A DNA stretch of 64,000 nucleotides from Hallella seregens ATCC 51272 (GCF_000518545.1 NZ_JADU01000008.1:97179-161178), one strand, 5' to 3'. Positions 1-8,905 are shown, numbered from the stretch's first letter. Made by a program: numbers and translations. The notes: generated by a model not told the origin, from the sequence alone.

Positions 1-170
1 TCAAAGGCATGACGGATATGCTTGGTGATGACACTACGGTCACGCCCAAAAAGTGTACACATTTGTGCTTGAGAGAGCCATACCGACTCGTTCTCAAAGT
101 GTACATCTATCTTGATTAATCCATCTTGAGACTGGTATATGATGATGTCGCTATTGCCTTTCTGCTCCAT
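1..170 (-). CDS. RhuM-like protein, N-terminal part (runs off window start)
   Basis: The minus-strand frame opens with ATG at 168-170 and stays open to base 1, giving about 56 residues. It begins MEQKGNSDIIIYQ and continues with ENESVWLSQAQMCTLFGRD, then SVITKHIRHAF. This matches the conserved N-terminus of RhuM (virulence protein RhuM, Fic/DOC-associated) proteins, which often carry a helix-turn-helix-like start and are frequently linked to defence or accessory islands. It lies about 100 bp downstream of rfbC on the same strand, separated by a hairpin, so it is probably a separate unit. The function of RhuM proteins is poorly known. The C-terminal part is outside the window, so intactness cannot be judged. 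Confidence 0.75.
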   Translation of the reverse strand, partial: MEQKGNSDIIIYQSQDGLIKIDVHFENESVWLSQAQMCTLFGRDRSVITKHIRHAF

Positions 171-196
171 TTTTCTTTTGTTTGAAATATTGATTG

Positions 197-236
197 CCGC
201 ACCCCGCCCGGCATTTCATGTCCGGACGGGGTGCGG
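197..236 (-). terminator. Hairpin after the polysaccharide operon
   Basis: CCGCACCCCG at 197-206 pairs perfectly with CGGGGTGCGG at 227-236, and the loop contains a second short CCGG/CCGG pairing. It lies just past the rfbC stop (271) and ahead of the RhuM-like start. The T-rich tail on the minus strand is weak, so the terminator assignment rests on position and stem strength. Confidence 0.55.
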
Positions 237-270
237 GCGGCAGGTGCGCATGCCTCTGGTGGAGCGGCAA

Positions 271-840
271 TCAGTACAGGCTCACGCCGTAGTCGAAGAA
301 GTAGTCGCTGTCTTTCAGCAGCGGATGGTTCGTGTCCTTGGGCGAGAGCAGGGCCTTGTCGGCCGGGATGCGCCAGTCGATGCCCAGGGCGGGATCGTTC
401 CAGGCAATGGCGCCCTCGCTCTCGGGGCAATACAGATTGTCGCACTTGTACTGGAAAACGGCCGTGGGACTGAGCACGCTGAAGCCGTGGGCGAAGCCGC
501 GGGGAATGAAGAACTGCCGCTGGTTCTCGGCCGTGAGCTCCACGGCCACGTGGCGGCCGAAGGTGGGCGAGCCCTTGCGCAGGTCGACGGCCACGTCGAG
601 CACGGCTCCCTCGACTACGCGCACGAGCTTGCTCTGGGCGTGCTCGCCTTTCTGGAAGTGGAGGCCGCGCAGCACGCCGTAGGACGACTTGGACTGGTTG
701 TCCTGGACGAAGCGCACGGGGCGCACCTGCTCGTTGAAGGCTTTCTCGTTCCAACTCTCAAAGAAATAACCGCGGTCGTCGCGGAAAATGCGCGGCTCGA
801 TGATGACCACGCCCTCGATTTCTGTTTTGATGACGTTCAT
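271..840 (-). CDS. rfbC: dTDP-4-dehydrorhamnose 3,5-epimerase
   Basis: A 189-residue protein of the usual RmlC/RfbC length. It double-epimerises dTDP-4-keto-6-deoxyglucose at C3 and C5 on the route to dTDP-L-rhamnose, in the cytosol. Visible family marks are the FRDDRGYFFESW start, YGVLRGLHFQKG with the likely catalytic His61, and the C-terminal IAWNDPALGIDW block. It is the last gene of the minus-strand polysaccharide operon, 52 bp after gmd. RmlA, RmlB and RmlD are not in this window, so the rest of the rhamnose pathway must be elsewhere. Alternatively, this copy serves another dTDP-6-deoxysugar. Confidence 0.93.
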   Translation of the reverse strand: MNVIKTEIEGVVIIEPRIFRDDRGYFFESWNEKAFNEQVRPVRFVQDNQSKSSYGVLRGLHFQKGEHAQSKLVRVVEGAVLDVAVDLRKGSPTFGRHVAVELTAENQRQFFIPRGFAHGFSVLSPTAVFQYKCDNLYCPESEGAIAWNDPALGIDWRIPADKALLSPKDTNHPLLKDSDYFFDYGVSLY

Positions 841-892
841 TTGTATGCTGAATAAATAGTGACAAGATGTGGAAGGAACCCGTAGAGGGGTG

Positions 893-1993
893 TTATTTTA
901 CGATGCCTTTCTCCAGATACTCCTCCAGATTGACGCGCACGCGGGCGGCGGCATCGTCGCCGGCCACCTTTTTCATGTCGTGGTCAACCATGAGCTTGAC
1001 CAGCTCCTCAAAGGTGGTGGCGTTGGGATTCCAGCCCAGCCGGGCCTTGGCCTTGGTGGGGTCGCCCCAGAGGTTCACCACGTCGGTGGGCCGGTAGAAG
1101 TCGGGCGACACCTCGACGAGCACCTTGCCCGTGGCGCGGTCGATGCCTTTCTCGTCGGCTCCCTCGCCCTGCCACTCCAGCTCGATGCCCACATGGCGGA
1201 AAGCCAGCGTGGCAAACTCGCGCACGCTGTGCTGCTGACCGGTGGCGATGACGAAGTCCTCGGGCTTGTCGTTCTGCAGGATGAGCCACATGCACTCCAC
1301 GTAATCGCGGGCGTAGCCCCAGTCGCGCAGGCTGCTCAGGTTGCCCAGATAGAGCTTGTCCTGCTTGCCCTGCTTGATGCGGGCGGCGGCGAGCGTAATC
1401 TTGCGGGTGACGAAGGTCTCGCCGCGACGCTCGCTCTCGTGGTTGAAGAGGATGCCGTTGCAGGCAAACATGCCGTAGGCGTCGCGGTATTCTTTCATTA
1501 TCCAGAAGCCGTAAAGCTTGGCCACGGCGTAGGGACTGTAGGGGTGGAAGGGCGTGTTCTCGTTCTGCGGCACCTCCTCCACCTTGCCATAGAGCTCGGA
1601 TGTGGAGGCCTGGTAGATGCGGCAGGTGGAGGCCAGCCCGCACGTGCGCACGGCCTCGAGGATGCGGAGCACGCCCACGGCATCCACGTCGGCCGTATAT
1701 TCGGGCGAGTCGAAGCTCACCTGCACGTGGCTCTGGGCGGCCAGGTTGTAGATTTCCGTGGGCCGCACCTTGCCCACCACGCCCACGATGGACATGGAGT
1801 CGCCGAGGTCGGCATAGTGGAGGTGGAAGTGGGGCTGGCCCTCAAGGTGGGCAATGCGCTCACGATAGTCCACGGACGAACGGCGAATAATGCCGTGCAC
1901 CTCGTATCCCTTACTCAGCAGCAGCTCGCTGAGATAGCTGCCGTCCTGTCCTGTGACGCCCGTAATGAGGGCGATGTTCTTTTGTTCTGCCAT
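893..1993 (-). CDS. gmd: GDP-mannose 4,6-dehydratase
   Basis: Converts GDP-mannose to GDP-4-keto-6-deoxymannose, the first step to GDP-L-fucose. The 366-residue protein starting [12 protein letters not shown] has the NAD(P) motif GVTGQDG (12-18), TSELYG with the catalytic Thr/Ser/Glu near 131-133, and the Tyr155-xxx-Lys159 pair in [10 protein letters not shown]. An in-frame ATG 16 codons upstream would add a Lys/Arg/Asn-rich extension absent from the family, so the internal ATG at 1993 is preferred. It lies downstream of fcl after a 320-bp gap that holds direct repeats, and upstream of rfbC. Confidence 0.94.
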   Translation of the reverse strand: MAEQKNIALITGVTGQDGSYLSELLLSKGYEVHGIIRRSSVDYRERIAHLEGQPHFHLHYADLGDSMSIVGVVGKVRPTEIYNLAAQSHVQVSFDSPEYTADVDAVGVLRILEAVRTCGLASTCRIYQASTSELYGKVEEVPQNENTPFHPYSPYAVAKLYGFWIMKEYRDAYGMFACNGILFNHESERRGETFVTRKITLAAARIKQGKQDKLYLGNLSSLRDWGYARDYVECMWLILQNDKPEDFVIATGQQHSVREFATLAFRHVGIELEWQGEGADEKGIDRATGKVLVEVSPDFYRPTDVVNLWGDPTKAKARLGWNPNATTFEELVKLMVDHDMKKVAGDDAAARVRVNLEEYLEKGIVK

Positions 1994-2052
1994 GTTTCTC
2001 TTATTTTTCTTTTCTCTATTTCTATAATGATTGCTTGTCAAGACGATGTCGT

Positions 2053-2308
2053 CTCACAGATTCCACCGATTTTTCCCACATCTTCTAATATATAAAAGCC
2101 ATGTGACACCACGCAACAATCTGTGGAATCCGAGGAATCTGTGAGAATAACATCCCATTTGTAAGAGCCCCACAACACTGCGCAGCTATCTGTGAAATCC
2201 GTGGAATCTGTGAGAAATTATCATTTGCGAGAGCCCCCACGATGCCGTGCAGCTATCTGCGAAATCCGTGGAATCTGTGAGAAAAACGCCTCGTTCGTGG
2301 GAGCCGCG
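2053..2308. repeat. Direct repeats with ATCTGTGAAATCCGTGGAAT core
   Basis: Three same-orientation copies of a roughly 60-70 bp unit start near 2119, 2188 and 2255 (steps of 69 and 67). Each holds a variant of ATCTGTGAAATCCGTGGAAT followed by CTGTGAGAA and then a GAGCC-containing tail. A fourth copy of the core is inverted at 2053-2075. A related inverted copy (CTCACAGATTTCGCAGATT) occurs at about 60446. The repeats fill the space between fcl and gmd, inside the operon. No coding potential is evident. Confidence 0.85.
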
Positions 2309-2313
2309 CGCCG

Positions 2314-3525
2314 TCAGTCTGCGAGCGACTGGCGGTACCAGGCGTAGAGCCGGGCCACGCCCTCCTCGATTTCCACCTTGTGCGTCCAGCCGAGCCGGTG
2401 GAGCTTGGACACGTCGATGAGCTTGCGCGGCGTGCCGTTGGGCTTGGACGCATCCCAAACGATGTCTCCCCCGAAGCCCACGGTGCGCTTCACGAGCTGC
2501 GCCAGCGAGCCGATGGTGAGCTCCTTGCCCGTTCCCACGTTGATGTGGCAGTTGCGTATCTCGCCAAGCGAGGGGATGGCCCCGCCGCGTCCCTCGGAAT
2601 TGTTGCGGTCGACGGCACCGTCGGTCCGTGCCCCATAGAACACCGAGGAGTACTTTTCAATGCCGATAATGTCGGCAAAGTCCACGTTGAGCAGCACGTG
2701 CACCGAGGCATCGGCCATGTCCTCGCTCCAGAGAAACTCGCGCAGCGGACTGCCGTCGCCCCAGAGTGTCACCCGATTGTCTTCGATGCCATAGAAAGCC
2801 AGTGCCCTGCGTATGCGCTCCTCGGGGTTGCTGCCGTCCACGTTACCCTCGCCGATGAGGGCGCGCAGCGCGTCGGTGGGGTTGATGGGGCGACGGTTCA
2901 TGTCGGTGCGGATGGACTGCCAGTCGCCCTCATGGATGAGCTTGGCCAGATAGATTTTGCGCATCATGGCCGGCATGACGTGCGAGTTTTCCAGGTGGAA
3001 GTTGTCGGCCGGCCCGTAGAGGTTGGTGGGCATCACGGCCATGTAGTTGGTGCCATACTGCAAATTGTAGCTCTCGCACATCTTGAGCCCGGCAATTTTG
3101 GCAATGGCATACTCCTCGTTGGTGTATTCGAGTGGCGAGGTGAGCAGGGCATCCTCGCGCATGGGCTGGGGCGCATCCTTAGGATAGATGCACGTGGAGC
3201 CGAGGAAGAGCAGCTTCTTCACGCCGTGCAGATAGGCCTGCTCGATGACATTGCACTGCATCTTCATGTTCTGCATGATGAAGTCGGCACGGTAGAGCGA
3301 GTTGGCCATGATGCCCCCTACGAAGGCAGCGGCCAGCACCACGGCTTCGGGCCGCTCGGAATCGAAGAACTGCGTCACGGCCCGCTGGTCCGTCAAGTCC
3401 AGTTCGCGGTGGCTTCGCCCCACCAGATTCCGATACCCCCTCTGCTCGAGGTTCTTCCAAATGGCCGATCCCACGAGTCCACGGTGGCCGGCAACATAAA
3501 TCTTGCTATCCTTGCTTAAAGACAT
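2314..3525 (-). CDS. fcl: GDP-L-fucose synthase
   Basis: Epimerase-reductase that turns the Gmd product into GDP-L-fucose with NADPH. It has the N-terminal GHRGLVGS nucleotide-binding loop (13-20), GSTCIYPKDAPQ near 109-120 and the catalytic Tyr139-xxx-Lys143 in EEYAIAK. At 403 residues it is clearly longer than the roughly 310-320 residues of the E. coli enzyme. The extra length sits mainly after residue 200 and around 270-310, a pattern I recall in Bacteroidetes homologues. It pairs with gmd downstream, so the operon makes its own GDP-fucose donor. Confidence 0.92.
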   Translation of the reverse strand: MSLSKDSKIYVAGHRGLVGSAIWKNLEQRGYRNLVGRSHRELDLTDQRAVTQFFDSERPEAVVLAAAFVGGIMANSLYRADFIMQNMKMQCNVIEQAYLHGVKKLLFLGSTCIYPKDAPQPMREDALLTSPLEYTNEEYAIAKIAGLKMCESYNLQYGTNYMAVMPTNLYGPADNFHLENSHVMPAMMRKIYLAKLIHEGDWQSIRTDMNRRPINPTDALRALIGEGNVDGSNPEERIRRALAFYGIEDNRVTLWGDGSPLREFLWSEDMADASVHVLLNVDFADIIGIEKYSSVFYGARTDGAVDRNNSEGRGGAIPSLGEIRNCHINVGTGKELTIGSLAQLVKRTVGFGGDIVWDASKPNGTPRKLIDVSKLHRLGWTHKVEIEEGVARLYAWYRQSLAD

Positions 3526-3547
3526 GATGATATAAATATATGATAAT

Positions 3548-4729
3548 CTATTTTAAACGACGCTCTCCCAGCAGCCTGGACGGGCTGTGCCGCCACCGCC
3601 ATGCCGCATGCCAAAGCCGGAATACAGGCTCGGACAAGGCCTCGACAGGGAAATAACGCACAAGGCGCACGTCGCGAATGAGACGGCCAAGATTGCGTCC
3701 CACCATGCCGTTGCCCAGACGGCGCACATGGTATTTGCCGAAATTGCCACCCCTCAACACCTCGTCCAGCACAAGCCGACCCCGCCGGGCATCGGGCTCC
3801 ACCAAGGTATATCGCGAGTCCATGCCGAACTCTTCGGTCAGAATCCACATCACCGCCCCGGCAATGCCGCCGAGCCCCAGGCGGGCGAACAACCCTTTCC
3901 ATTCGGCTTTCGAGCCGTGGACCAGATCCTCGCTGGCCGTCAGCAGGTAATAATAATCCAGCAACTGCCGCAGCCCGATGCCCTCCTTGAACAGATGTTG
4001 GAAGATGTGACTCAGCTGGAACACGGCGTTGAACCTGGCCGTGGGCACGGCCACCCGACCGCCACCCAGCTCCACCTCGTGGGCGAACTGGGCGTCGGCA
4101 TGCGCAAAAAAGAACTCCTGCAGCCGCCGGTTGTGCCGGAAATTGAACATGAAATGCGGCCGATAATGTATCTCCACCTCCGTGCCCTGATACGCCGGAC
4201 ACTCGATATGATGATAGATGGCCTTTGCAGCAGGCATGAAGCGCCTGATGTAGGAAATGATACGGCGGGTGTCCTGCCTCACGGCCGCCTCCCTTTCTGC
4301 GGCCGTGCTGCCGCCGGCGGGCGCAGCCGTGCGCAGCCATAGGTCGATATCGCCCGGCGTGCGGAGCCTGCCGTCCGGGTACATCAAGGCATTGCCCTGC
4401 CCTTTCAACAGACAGCACTCGAAGCCCGACTTCCTGAAATTGCGCACGACGGCCGCCACATGACCGTCTATGCGCTCGTTGGTGCGGCTGATGACGAGGC
4501 CCTCGCTGCACCAGTCCATCATGACCTCGGCCATCGTTCCGTCATCGCCTTCCACCTCCAGCCGCTTGACTCCCTCCAGCATCACCGCCGTCAGCGACTG
4601 CCGTCCGGCCATGTCGAACACCTCCCTCACCCTGTCCGGCGTGAGGGCGGCGGGCACTGCATCGGCCGTTCCGATGCTATAGCGCAGCAACTGGAGGAAC
4701 AATGGGCAGGAGGAGGACGGGGCTTTCAT
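3548..4729 (-). CDS. Nucleotidyltransferase-fold family protein (PF14907-like)
   Basis: A 393-residue protein of the uncharacterised nucleotidyltransferase family common in Bacteroidetes and other polysaccharide clusters. The diagnostic stretch is CCLLKGQGNALMYPDGRLR followed by TPGDIDLWLR near residues 105-133, where GDIDLW supplies the likely metal-binding acidic pair. The remainder is mostly helical with many His and Arg residues. The substrate is unknown. Its position between fcl and a glycosyltransferase suggests a role in polysaccharide decoration. It starts ATG at 4729, 73 bp after the upstream glycosyltransferase. Confidence 0.8.
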   Translation of the reverse strand: MKAPSSSCPLFLQLLRYSIGTADAVPAALTPDRVREVFDMAGRQSLTAVMLEGVKRLEVEGDDGTMAEVMMDWCSEGLVISRTNERIDGHVAAVVRNFRKSGFECCLLKGQGNALMYPDGRLRTPGDIDLWLRTAAPAGGSTAAEREAAVRQDTRRIISYIRRFMPAAKAIYHHIECPAYQGTEVEIHYRPHFMFNFRHNRRLQEFFFAHADAQFAHEVELGGGRVAVPTARFNAVFQLSHIFQHLFKEGIGLRQLLDYYYLLTASEDLVHGSKAEWKGLFARLGLGGIAGAVMWILTEEFGMDSRYTLVEPDARRGRLVLDEVLRGGNFGKYHVRRLGNGMVGRNLGRLIRDVRLVRYFPVEALSEPVFRLWHAAWRWRHSPSRLLGERRLK

Positions 4730-4802
4730 CCGATTTTAGATTTCAATCCTACAGGTTCAGGCAGAAGACCATAGGCAAACGGGATCCGGCTGTTCCCGAA
4801 GA

Positions 4803-5936
4803 CTACAACTGACTGTCACGAAGCATCCACTTGAAATACGCTTCGTGCTGATCCACCAAGTAGTCCCAGGAATACTCCTGACGGATGATTTCAAGATTGG
4901 ATGCGATGTATTTCTCTTTCTTCTCCCCGGCGATGTCCTCTATATGATTGAGCAATCCTGCAACATCCTCTGCAGATTTATAGTATTCTGCATTGTCACC
5001 CAATACGGCTTTGTTGAAGATATTGTCGTGTGCAAGGATGAAACAGTCGGACGCCATCGCCTCCAACAACGAGGGATTGGTTCCTCCTACGCTGTGTCCG
5101 TGGAAGTAGGCGAAAGAGAAATGACGTATGCTGTTCAGCTTGTCAAAGTCATAAATGCCCCCGACGAACCTGATGTTCTTGTCATTTCCATAGGTTTTCA
5201 CGAGCTCCTGCCCATGCTTCGTAGTCGTCTTTCCCACAATGACAAGGGGCTTCTTTCCATATTCCGTCGATTGCTTGTAGCCCTCTATTGCCATGAGCAT
5301 GTTGTTTTCCGGCTCCATTCTGGCAACAAGCAGGTAATATTCGTTCGGTGTCAGGCCCAGACTTTCCAAATGCCGGACATCGTAATTGTCGTATATGTTG
5401 GCACCATAAGCGAGAAATTTGCTCTCTTTGCCGTACACCTCTTTATAATAGTCACGGATGCCCATGTTGTCGGCAATGAGATAATGGCTGTGTTTTACTG
5501 CCTCACGCTCTTCCCAATGCACGAATTTCTGCACCCATTTGTTGAATTTGGAACGCTTGAACTCCAGTCCGTCCATATTCGTGGTAAAGAGCGGACGCTT
5601 GATATTCTTCACATTAAACCAGATGTAAGCAGGGATAATGCTCGTGTATCCGGCCTCATAGATGATGTCGAACTGCTCTTTCTTGAGTGCATCCCTCAGA
5701 CAGGCAAAGTCGTAGAAGAAACTTCCTATCGAGCCTCCCATCCATTTCTCAGGCGAATAGATGTGCTTGATGTGGACTCCCTTGTACGCTTTCTCCTGGT
5801 AGGGATGGTAATGCGGGGAATAAACCGTAATGTCGTGCCCGCGCTTGGCCAGTCCCACAGATATATATTCGGCAAATTGCTCAAAGCCGCCGTAGTTGTT
5901 GGGGATGCCCCGTGTGCTTACAAATGCTATCTTCAT
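4803..5936 (-). CDS. Glycosyltransferase, GT4 type with DUF1972 N-domain
   Basis: A 377-residue GT-B fold enzyme. The N-terminal KIAFVSTRGIPNNYGGFEQF is the hallmark of the DUF1972 group, which includes rhamnosyltransferases of streptococcal capsule clusters. The C-terminal half has VGGTNPSLLEAMASDCFILA near 285-305, the retaining GT4 donor-binding region. It probably adds a deoxyhexose (rhamnose or fucose would fit rfbC and gmd/fcl), but the sugar cannot be read from the sequence. It sits between licD and the nucleotidyltransferase-like gene in the same operon. Base composition is visibly more AT-rich than in the housekeeping genes. Confidence 0.85.
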   Translation of the reverse strand: MKIAFVSTRGIPNNYGGFEQFAEYISVGLAKRGHDITVYSPHYHPYQEKAYKGVHIKHIYSPEKWMGGSIGSFFYDFACLRDALKKEQFDIIYEAGYTSIIPAYIWFNVKNIKRPLFTTNMDGLEFKRSKFNKWVQKFVHWEEREAVKHSHYLIADNMGIRDYYKEVYGKESKFLAYGANIYDNYDVRHLESLGLTPNEYYLLVARMEPENNMLMAIEGYKQSTEYGKKPLVIVGKTTTKHGQELVKTYGNDKNIRFVGGIYDFDKLNSIRHFSFAYFHGHSVGGTNPSLLEAMASDCFILAHDNIFNKAVLGDNAEYYKSAEDVAGLLNHIEDIAGEKKEKYIASNLEIIRQEYSWDYLVDQHEAYFKWMLRDSQL

Positions 5937-5968
5937 GTTCTAAATGCTATGCTATAAAGGGTTTTCGC

Positions 5969-6805
5969 TTAAGATTCCGTTACGCTCTGGCCGTGAATCT
6001 CCACGATTCTGAAATGAATTTTCCGGGCATTTACAGGGGGGAGCTTCATGTAGTCGCCATACAAATGCGACAAATACTTGTCGTATTCCTTGATGCCTCT
6101 TAGCTTGATGTCCTCAAAATCGTAGAACGTATCCCGGCCATACCAGGAAGTTGGAATCATCTCCACGGTTCTGTATGCCCCCATAATGTTGCCGGAAATC
6201 TCGGAAGTCCACATGTCATGCTTCCGCAGAATGCGGTCTATCTTCTCTTTTTGGTGGTAGGCATTGAACATTTTGTCGGTTGGCAATGCCGTTATCAGCT
6301 TCAGGAAAAGCCTTTCGGCAAATCCTCTTTTCCGCTCTTTGTCAATGCCTTTCTTGTAGTGCAAGGCCATCATGGCCCTGTGAGCCATCACCCTGAAGTA
6401 ATACAGCTTCCTCAGCAGACCGTTGTCGGGCGAACCGTCCAACGGGAAAATGTCGATGGAGACATGGGTGTACTTGCCCTCCGCCTCGTATCTGTTTTCC
6501 ATCACCTTGGTTTCGGTGTCCTGTATTCTTGTGATATAGTAATGGTAGTCGCGGTCTGTCTTGTAATTGATGAGCCGCAACTCCTTGCTGAGCAAGGAGG
6601 GAGCAATCTCCAGAAACCGCTCGTAGTCCTCCCTGGGCATGCCCAGGTCGATGTCGTCGTCCCAGGGAATAAAGCCCTTGTGCCGGATGGCGCCGAGCAT
6701 GGTGCCGCCCAAGGCATAATAAACCAGGCCGTTCTCATTGCATATATTGATCACTTCCTTGACGATATTCAGGTCGGCCTGATGGAGTCTTTCTATGTTT
6801 GTCAT
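5969..6805 (-). CDS. LicD family phosphotransferase
   Basis: A 278-residue LicD-family protein. LicD enzymes transfer phosphocholine or related phospho-alcohols from a CDP-activated donor onto glycans. The core GGTMLGAIRHKGFIPWDDD followed by IDLGMPRED spans residues 33-60, and the DDDID block (49-53) is the expected metal-binding site. It starts one base after the stop of the SDR gene (6807), so translational coupling is likely. The nearby fused cytidylyltransferase/oxidoreductase and SDR could make its CDP-alditol donor. No choline kinase or choline transporter is visible, so phosphocholine is not the favoured substrate. Confidence 0.88.
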   Translation of the reverse strand: MTNIERLHQADLNIVKEVINICNENGLVYYALGGTMLGAIRHKGFIPWDDDIDLGMPREDYERFLEIAPSLLSKELRLINYKTDRDYHYYITRIQDTETKVMENRYEAEGKYTHVSIDIFPLDGSPDNGLLRKLYYFRVMAHRAMMALHYKKGIDKERKRGFAERLFLKLITALPTDKMFNAYHQKEKIDRILRKHDMWTSEISGNIMGAYRTVEMIPTSWYGRDTFYDFEDIKLRGIKEYDKYLSHLYGDYMKLPPVNARKIHFRIVEIHGQSVTES

Positions 6806-6806
6806 C

Positions 6807-7541
6807 CTATTTTATTCTTTTTGATGCAACCTTGTAGTCGTAGCTGTGCAGCCCCTCCTTGCGGAAATCATGGTGATACCGCTCCAAAACCTCATGAAAC
6901 ACCTCGTCGTACTGCGGGATGAAAAGGTCATCCTTGGCCTCCATGTGCAACAATATGTCCCGTGCGAGCGGTGCCGTCACCGCCAAGTCGGTCTTGCCCT
7001 GGCTGAAACTCGTGCCCTTGATGGAGCCCGGACTTACGTTCAGTATCCGGTTGGGGCTTCCACCTTTCTCGAGTTCCACGTTCACACTCTCTATAAATAT
7101 CTTGAGCGCGGCCTTCGTGGCGCCGTAAAGGGAGAAGAAAGGAGAAGACATGAACCCGGCAATGCTGACCATAACGCCACAGAAGAAATCGTTGTCCGAC
7201 TTTAATTTATGGTAAAAGTGCTTGATGATTCTGATGACGGGGATGGTGTTCACCTGGAAATATGTGGCTATCATACGCTCGTCTATGTCCTCGAAGAGCG
7301 CCAGCCGGCCAAAGCCCGCCGTGATGATGAGCCCGTCTATGTCTTCGTAAGCATCCAGAATGCTGTAGTCTTCGGCCGTTAAATCAAACTGCCTGCTCTC
7401 TATTTTAGGGGATGCGAAAGCCTTGTCGAGCGGTGCCTTGTCGATGATATACACCTTTTCGGTTTCGTCTCTTTCGGCAAGGAGGCAGGCCATCGACAGG
7501 CCAATGCCATTTGCTCCTCCCACGATCAATATTCTTTTCAT
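6807..7541 (-). CDS. Short-chain dehydrogenase, probable alditol-branch reductase
   Basis: A 244-residue SDR starting MKRILIVGGANGIGL with a GGANGIG nucleotide-binding loop. The catalytic Tyr-xxx-Lys is in FFSLYGATKAALKIF. The start at 7541 is chosen because its ATG overlaps the upstream stop as TGATG. Longer upstream starts would overlap that gene out of frame. The overlap and the one-base gap to licD make a tightly coupled three-gene block. I infer reduction of a keto-sugar phosphate, or of a CDP-linked intermediate, for phospho-alditol transfer. The substrate is unproven. Confidence 0.8.
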   Translation of the reverse strand: MKRILIVGGANGIGLSMACLLAERDETEKVYIIDKAPLDKAFASPKIESRQFDLTAEDYSILDAYEDIDGLIITAGFGRLALFEDIDERMIATYFQVNTIPVIRIIKHFYHKLKSDNDFFCGVMVSIAGFMSSPFFSLYGATKAALKIFIESVNVELEKGGSPNRILNVSPGSIKGTSFSQGKTDLAVTAPLARDILLHMEAKDDLFIPQYDEVFHEVLERYHHDFRKEGLHSYDYKVASKRIK

Positions 7542-8905
7542 CACAATTCTATGAAGTTTTTCCTTTCTGTAAACTGTTCCATAATCTCTGCCATGGCTAT
7601 GCTTTCCCTGCGTCTGAGCCTTGCCGTACTGAAGCGATGGTTGACGATGCAGGAGATAAACTCCTGTATCTCGTATCTCAACCCCTCGCCATCCCACGTG
7701 TAGAAGTACTTCTTGTTCTGGTTCTGGTCTTCGTAGCGGAGTTCATAGTAATCTGTTTTCCACCATGGTGCGGGAACATAGGCATAGCCCTTGGTGCCTG
7801 ATATGACGAGATTGCCCTCGGTTTTCACGCCCAGTCCCAGCTTGAAAGAGGCCACGGCGTTCTTGTATCTCATGACTCCTTTCGTGTAAACGTCGACTTG
7901 GTTGCGCATGCGGGAGTAGAGATTCAGGTTCTTGTATTCCGTTCCCAACAGCCGGATGATGGGAAGCAGCGGATAAGACCCCATCTCGTAGAACGAGCCG
8001 CCGGCCTGCCGTGGGTCCAGCTCCCGGAGCGAGGGGTCGCCCCACACCTTGGATTCGGAAGCGTCTATATCCACCACCTCGCCTATCAGTCCCGACTTGA
8101 TCATCGTGATGAGATGGTTGAAGGCCGGGCAGTGGGCCGTCTTGTTGGCCTCCATGAGTATGACGCCGTTGTCCTCGGCCAGTTTGTAGAGCTCGCGGGC
8201 CTGCCCTCCCTGCAGCACCAGCGGCGTTTCGCAAAGCACGTGCCGGTGCTGGCCGATGGCATATTTGGCCTGTTGATAGTGCAAAAGATGGGGTGTGGCG
8301 ATGTAGACGGCATCGACGCGGGCAACCAGTTGCTCGAACGAACTGCATACGTCCTCTATCCGATGGGCGGCGGCCAGACGGGTGGCGGCATCGCGATCGG
8401 TGTCGTAGACACTGGAGATTTTCACCTGACTGACGTAGTTTGCCTCCGGGGGGAACCTGCGGGCGATGCGTCCGCAGCCGACAATGCCGATGCGGATGTC
8501 GGCGTCCTGCTCCTCGCGCAGCATGGTAGAAGAGATTCCTTCCGTCCGCGGGAGATAGACTACGTCGCAGAATTCACGGAGATAATCGAAGTGTCCCTCC
8601 CAGTCTGACCCGACCGTAAAGATGTCGATGTCGTATTTCTGGACGTCGTCTATCTTCTGTCCGACGTAGTCCTCGATGATGATTTTGTCGGCCAGACCGG
8701 TCTGCCTGACGGCTTCCACGCGTTCGAGCACATTGTTCTTGACGTTGAGCTTGCCGCGCTCCCGGTCGAAATTGTCGTTCGTAACGCCCACAATCAGGTA
8801 GTCGCCAAGGGCTTTGGCCCGCTTCAGCAGGTTGATGTGCCCTTGGTGAAGCAGATCGTAGGTGCCGTATGTAATTACTCTTTTCATCGTATAGTCAGTT
8901 TTCAT
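7541..8905 (-). CDS. Fused cytidylyltransferase / Gfo-Idh-MocA oxidoreductase
   Basis: A 454-residue two-domain protein. Residues 7-130 are a TagD-like cytidylyltransferase with TYGTYDLLHQGH (12-23) and RTEGISSTMLR (120-130), the CTP-binding motifs. From about 137 it is a Gfo/Idh/MocA oxidoreductase with IGIVGCGRIA (139-148). The usual EKP catalytic motif reads ETP (Thr227). The start overlaps the upstream stop as ATGA, which fixes the frame. The pairing recalls the separate TarI/TarJ enzymes (ribitol-5-phosphate cytidylyltransferase and reductase), so production of a CDP-alditol is a fair inference. The following SDR and LicD would use it. Confidence 0.88.
   Translation of the reverse strand: MKTDYTMKRVITYGTYDLLHQGHINLLKRAKALGDYLIVGVTNDNFDRERGKLNVKNNVLERVEAVRQTGLADKIIIEDYVGQKIDDVQKYDIDIFTVGSDWEGHFDYLREFCDVVYLPRTEGISSTMLREEQDADIRIGIVGCGRIARRFPPEANYVSQVKISSVYDTDRDAATRLAAAHRIEDVCSSFEQLVARVDAVYIATPHLLHYQQAKYAIGQHRHVLCETPLVLQGGQARELYKLAEDNGVILMEANKTAHCPAFNHLITMIKSGLIGEVVDIDASESKVWGDPSLRELDPRQAGGSFYEMGSYPLLPIIRLLGTEYKNLNLYSRMRNQVDVYTKGVMRYKNAVASFKLGLGVKTEGNLVISGTKGYAYVPAPWWKTDYYELRYEDQNQNKKYFYTWDGEGLRYEIQEFISCIVNHRFSTARLRRRESIAMAEIMEQFTERKNFIEL

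Noticed and set aside
5969..6805. Phosphocholine transferase specifically
   Set aside because: No choline kinase, choline permease or LicC-type gene is nearby. The cytidylyltransferase is TagD-like, which points to an alditol phosphate.
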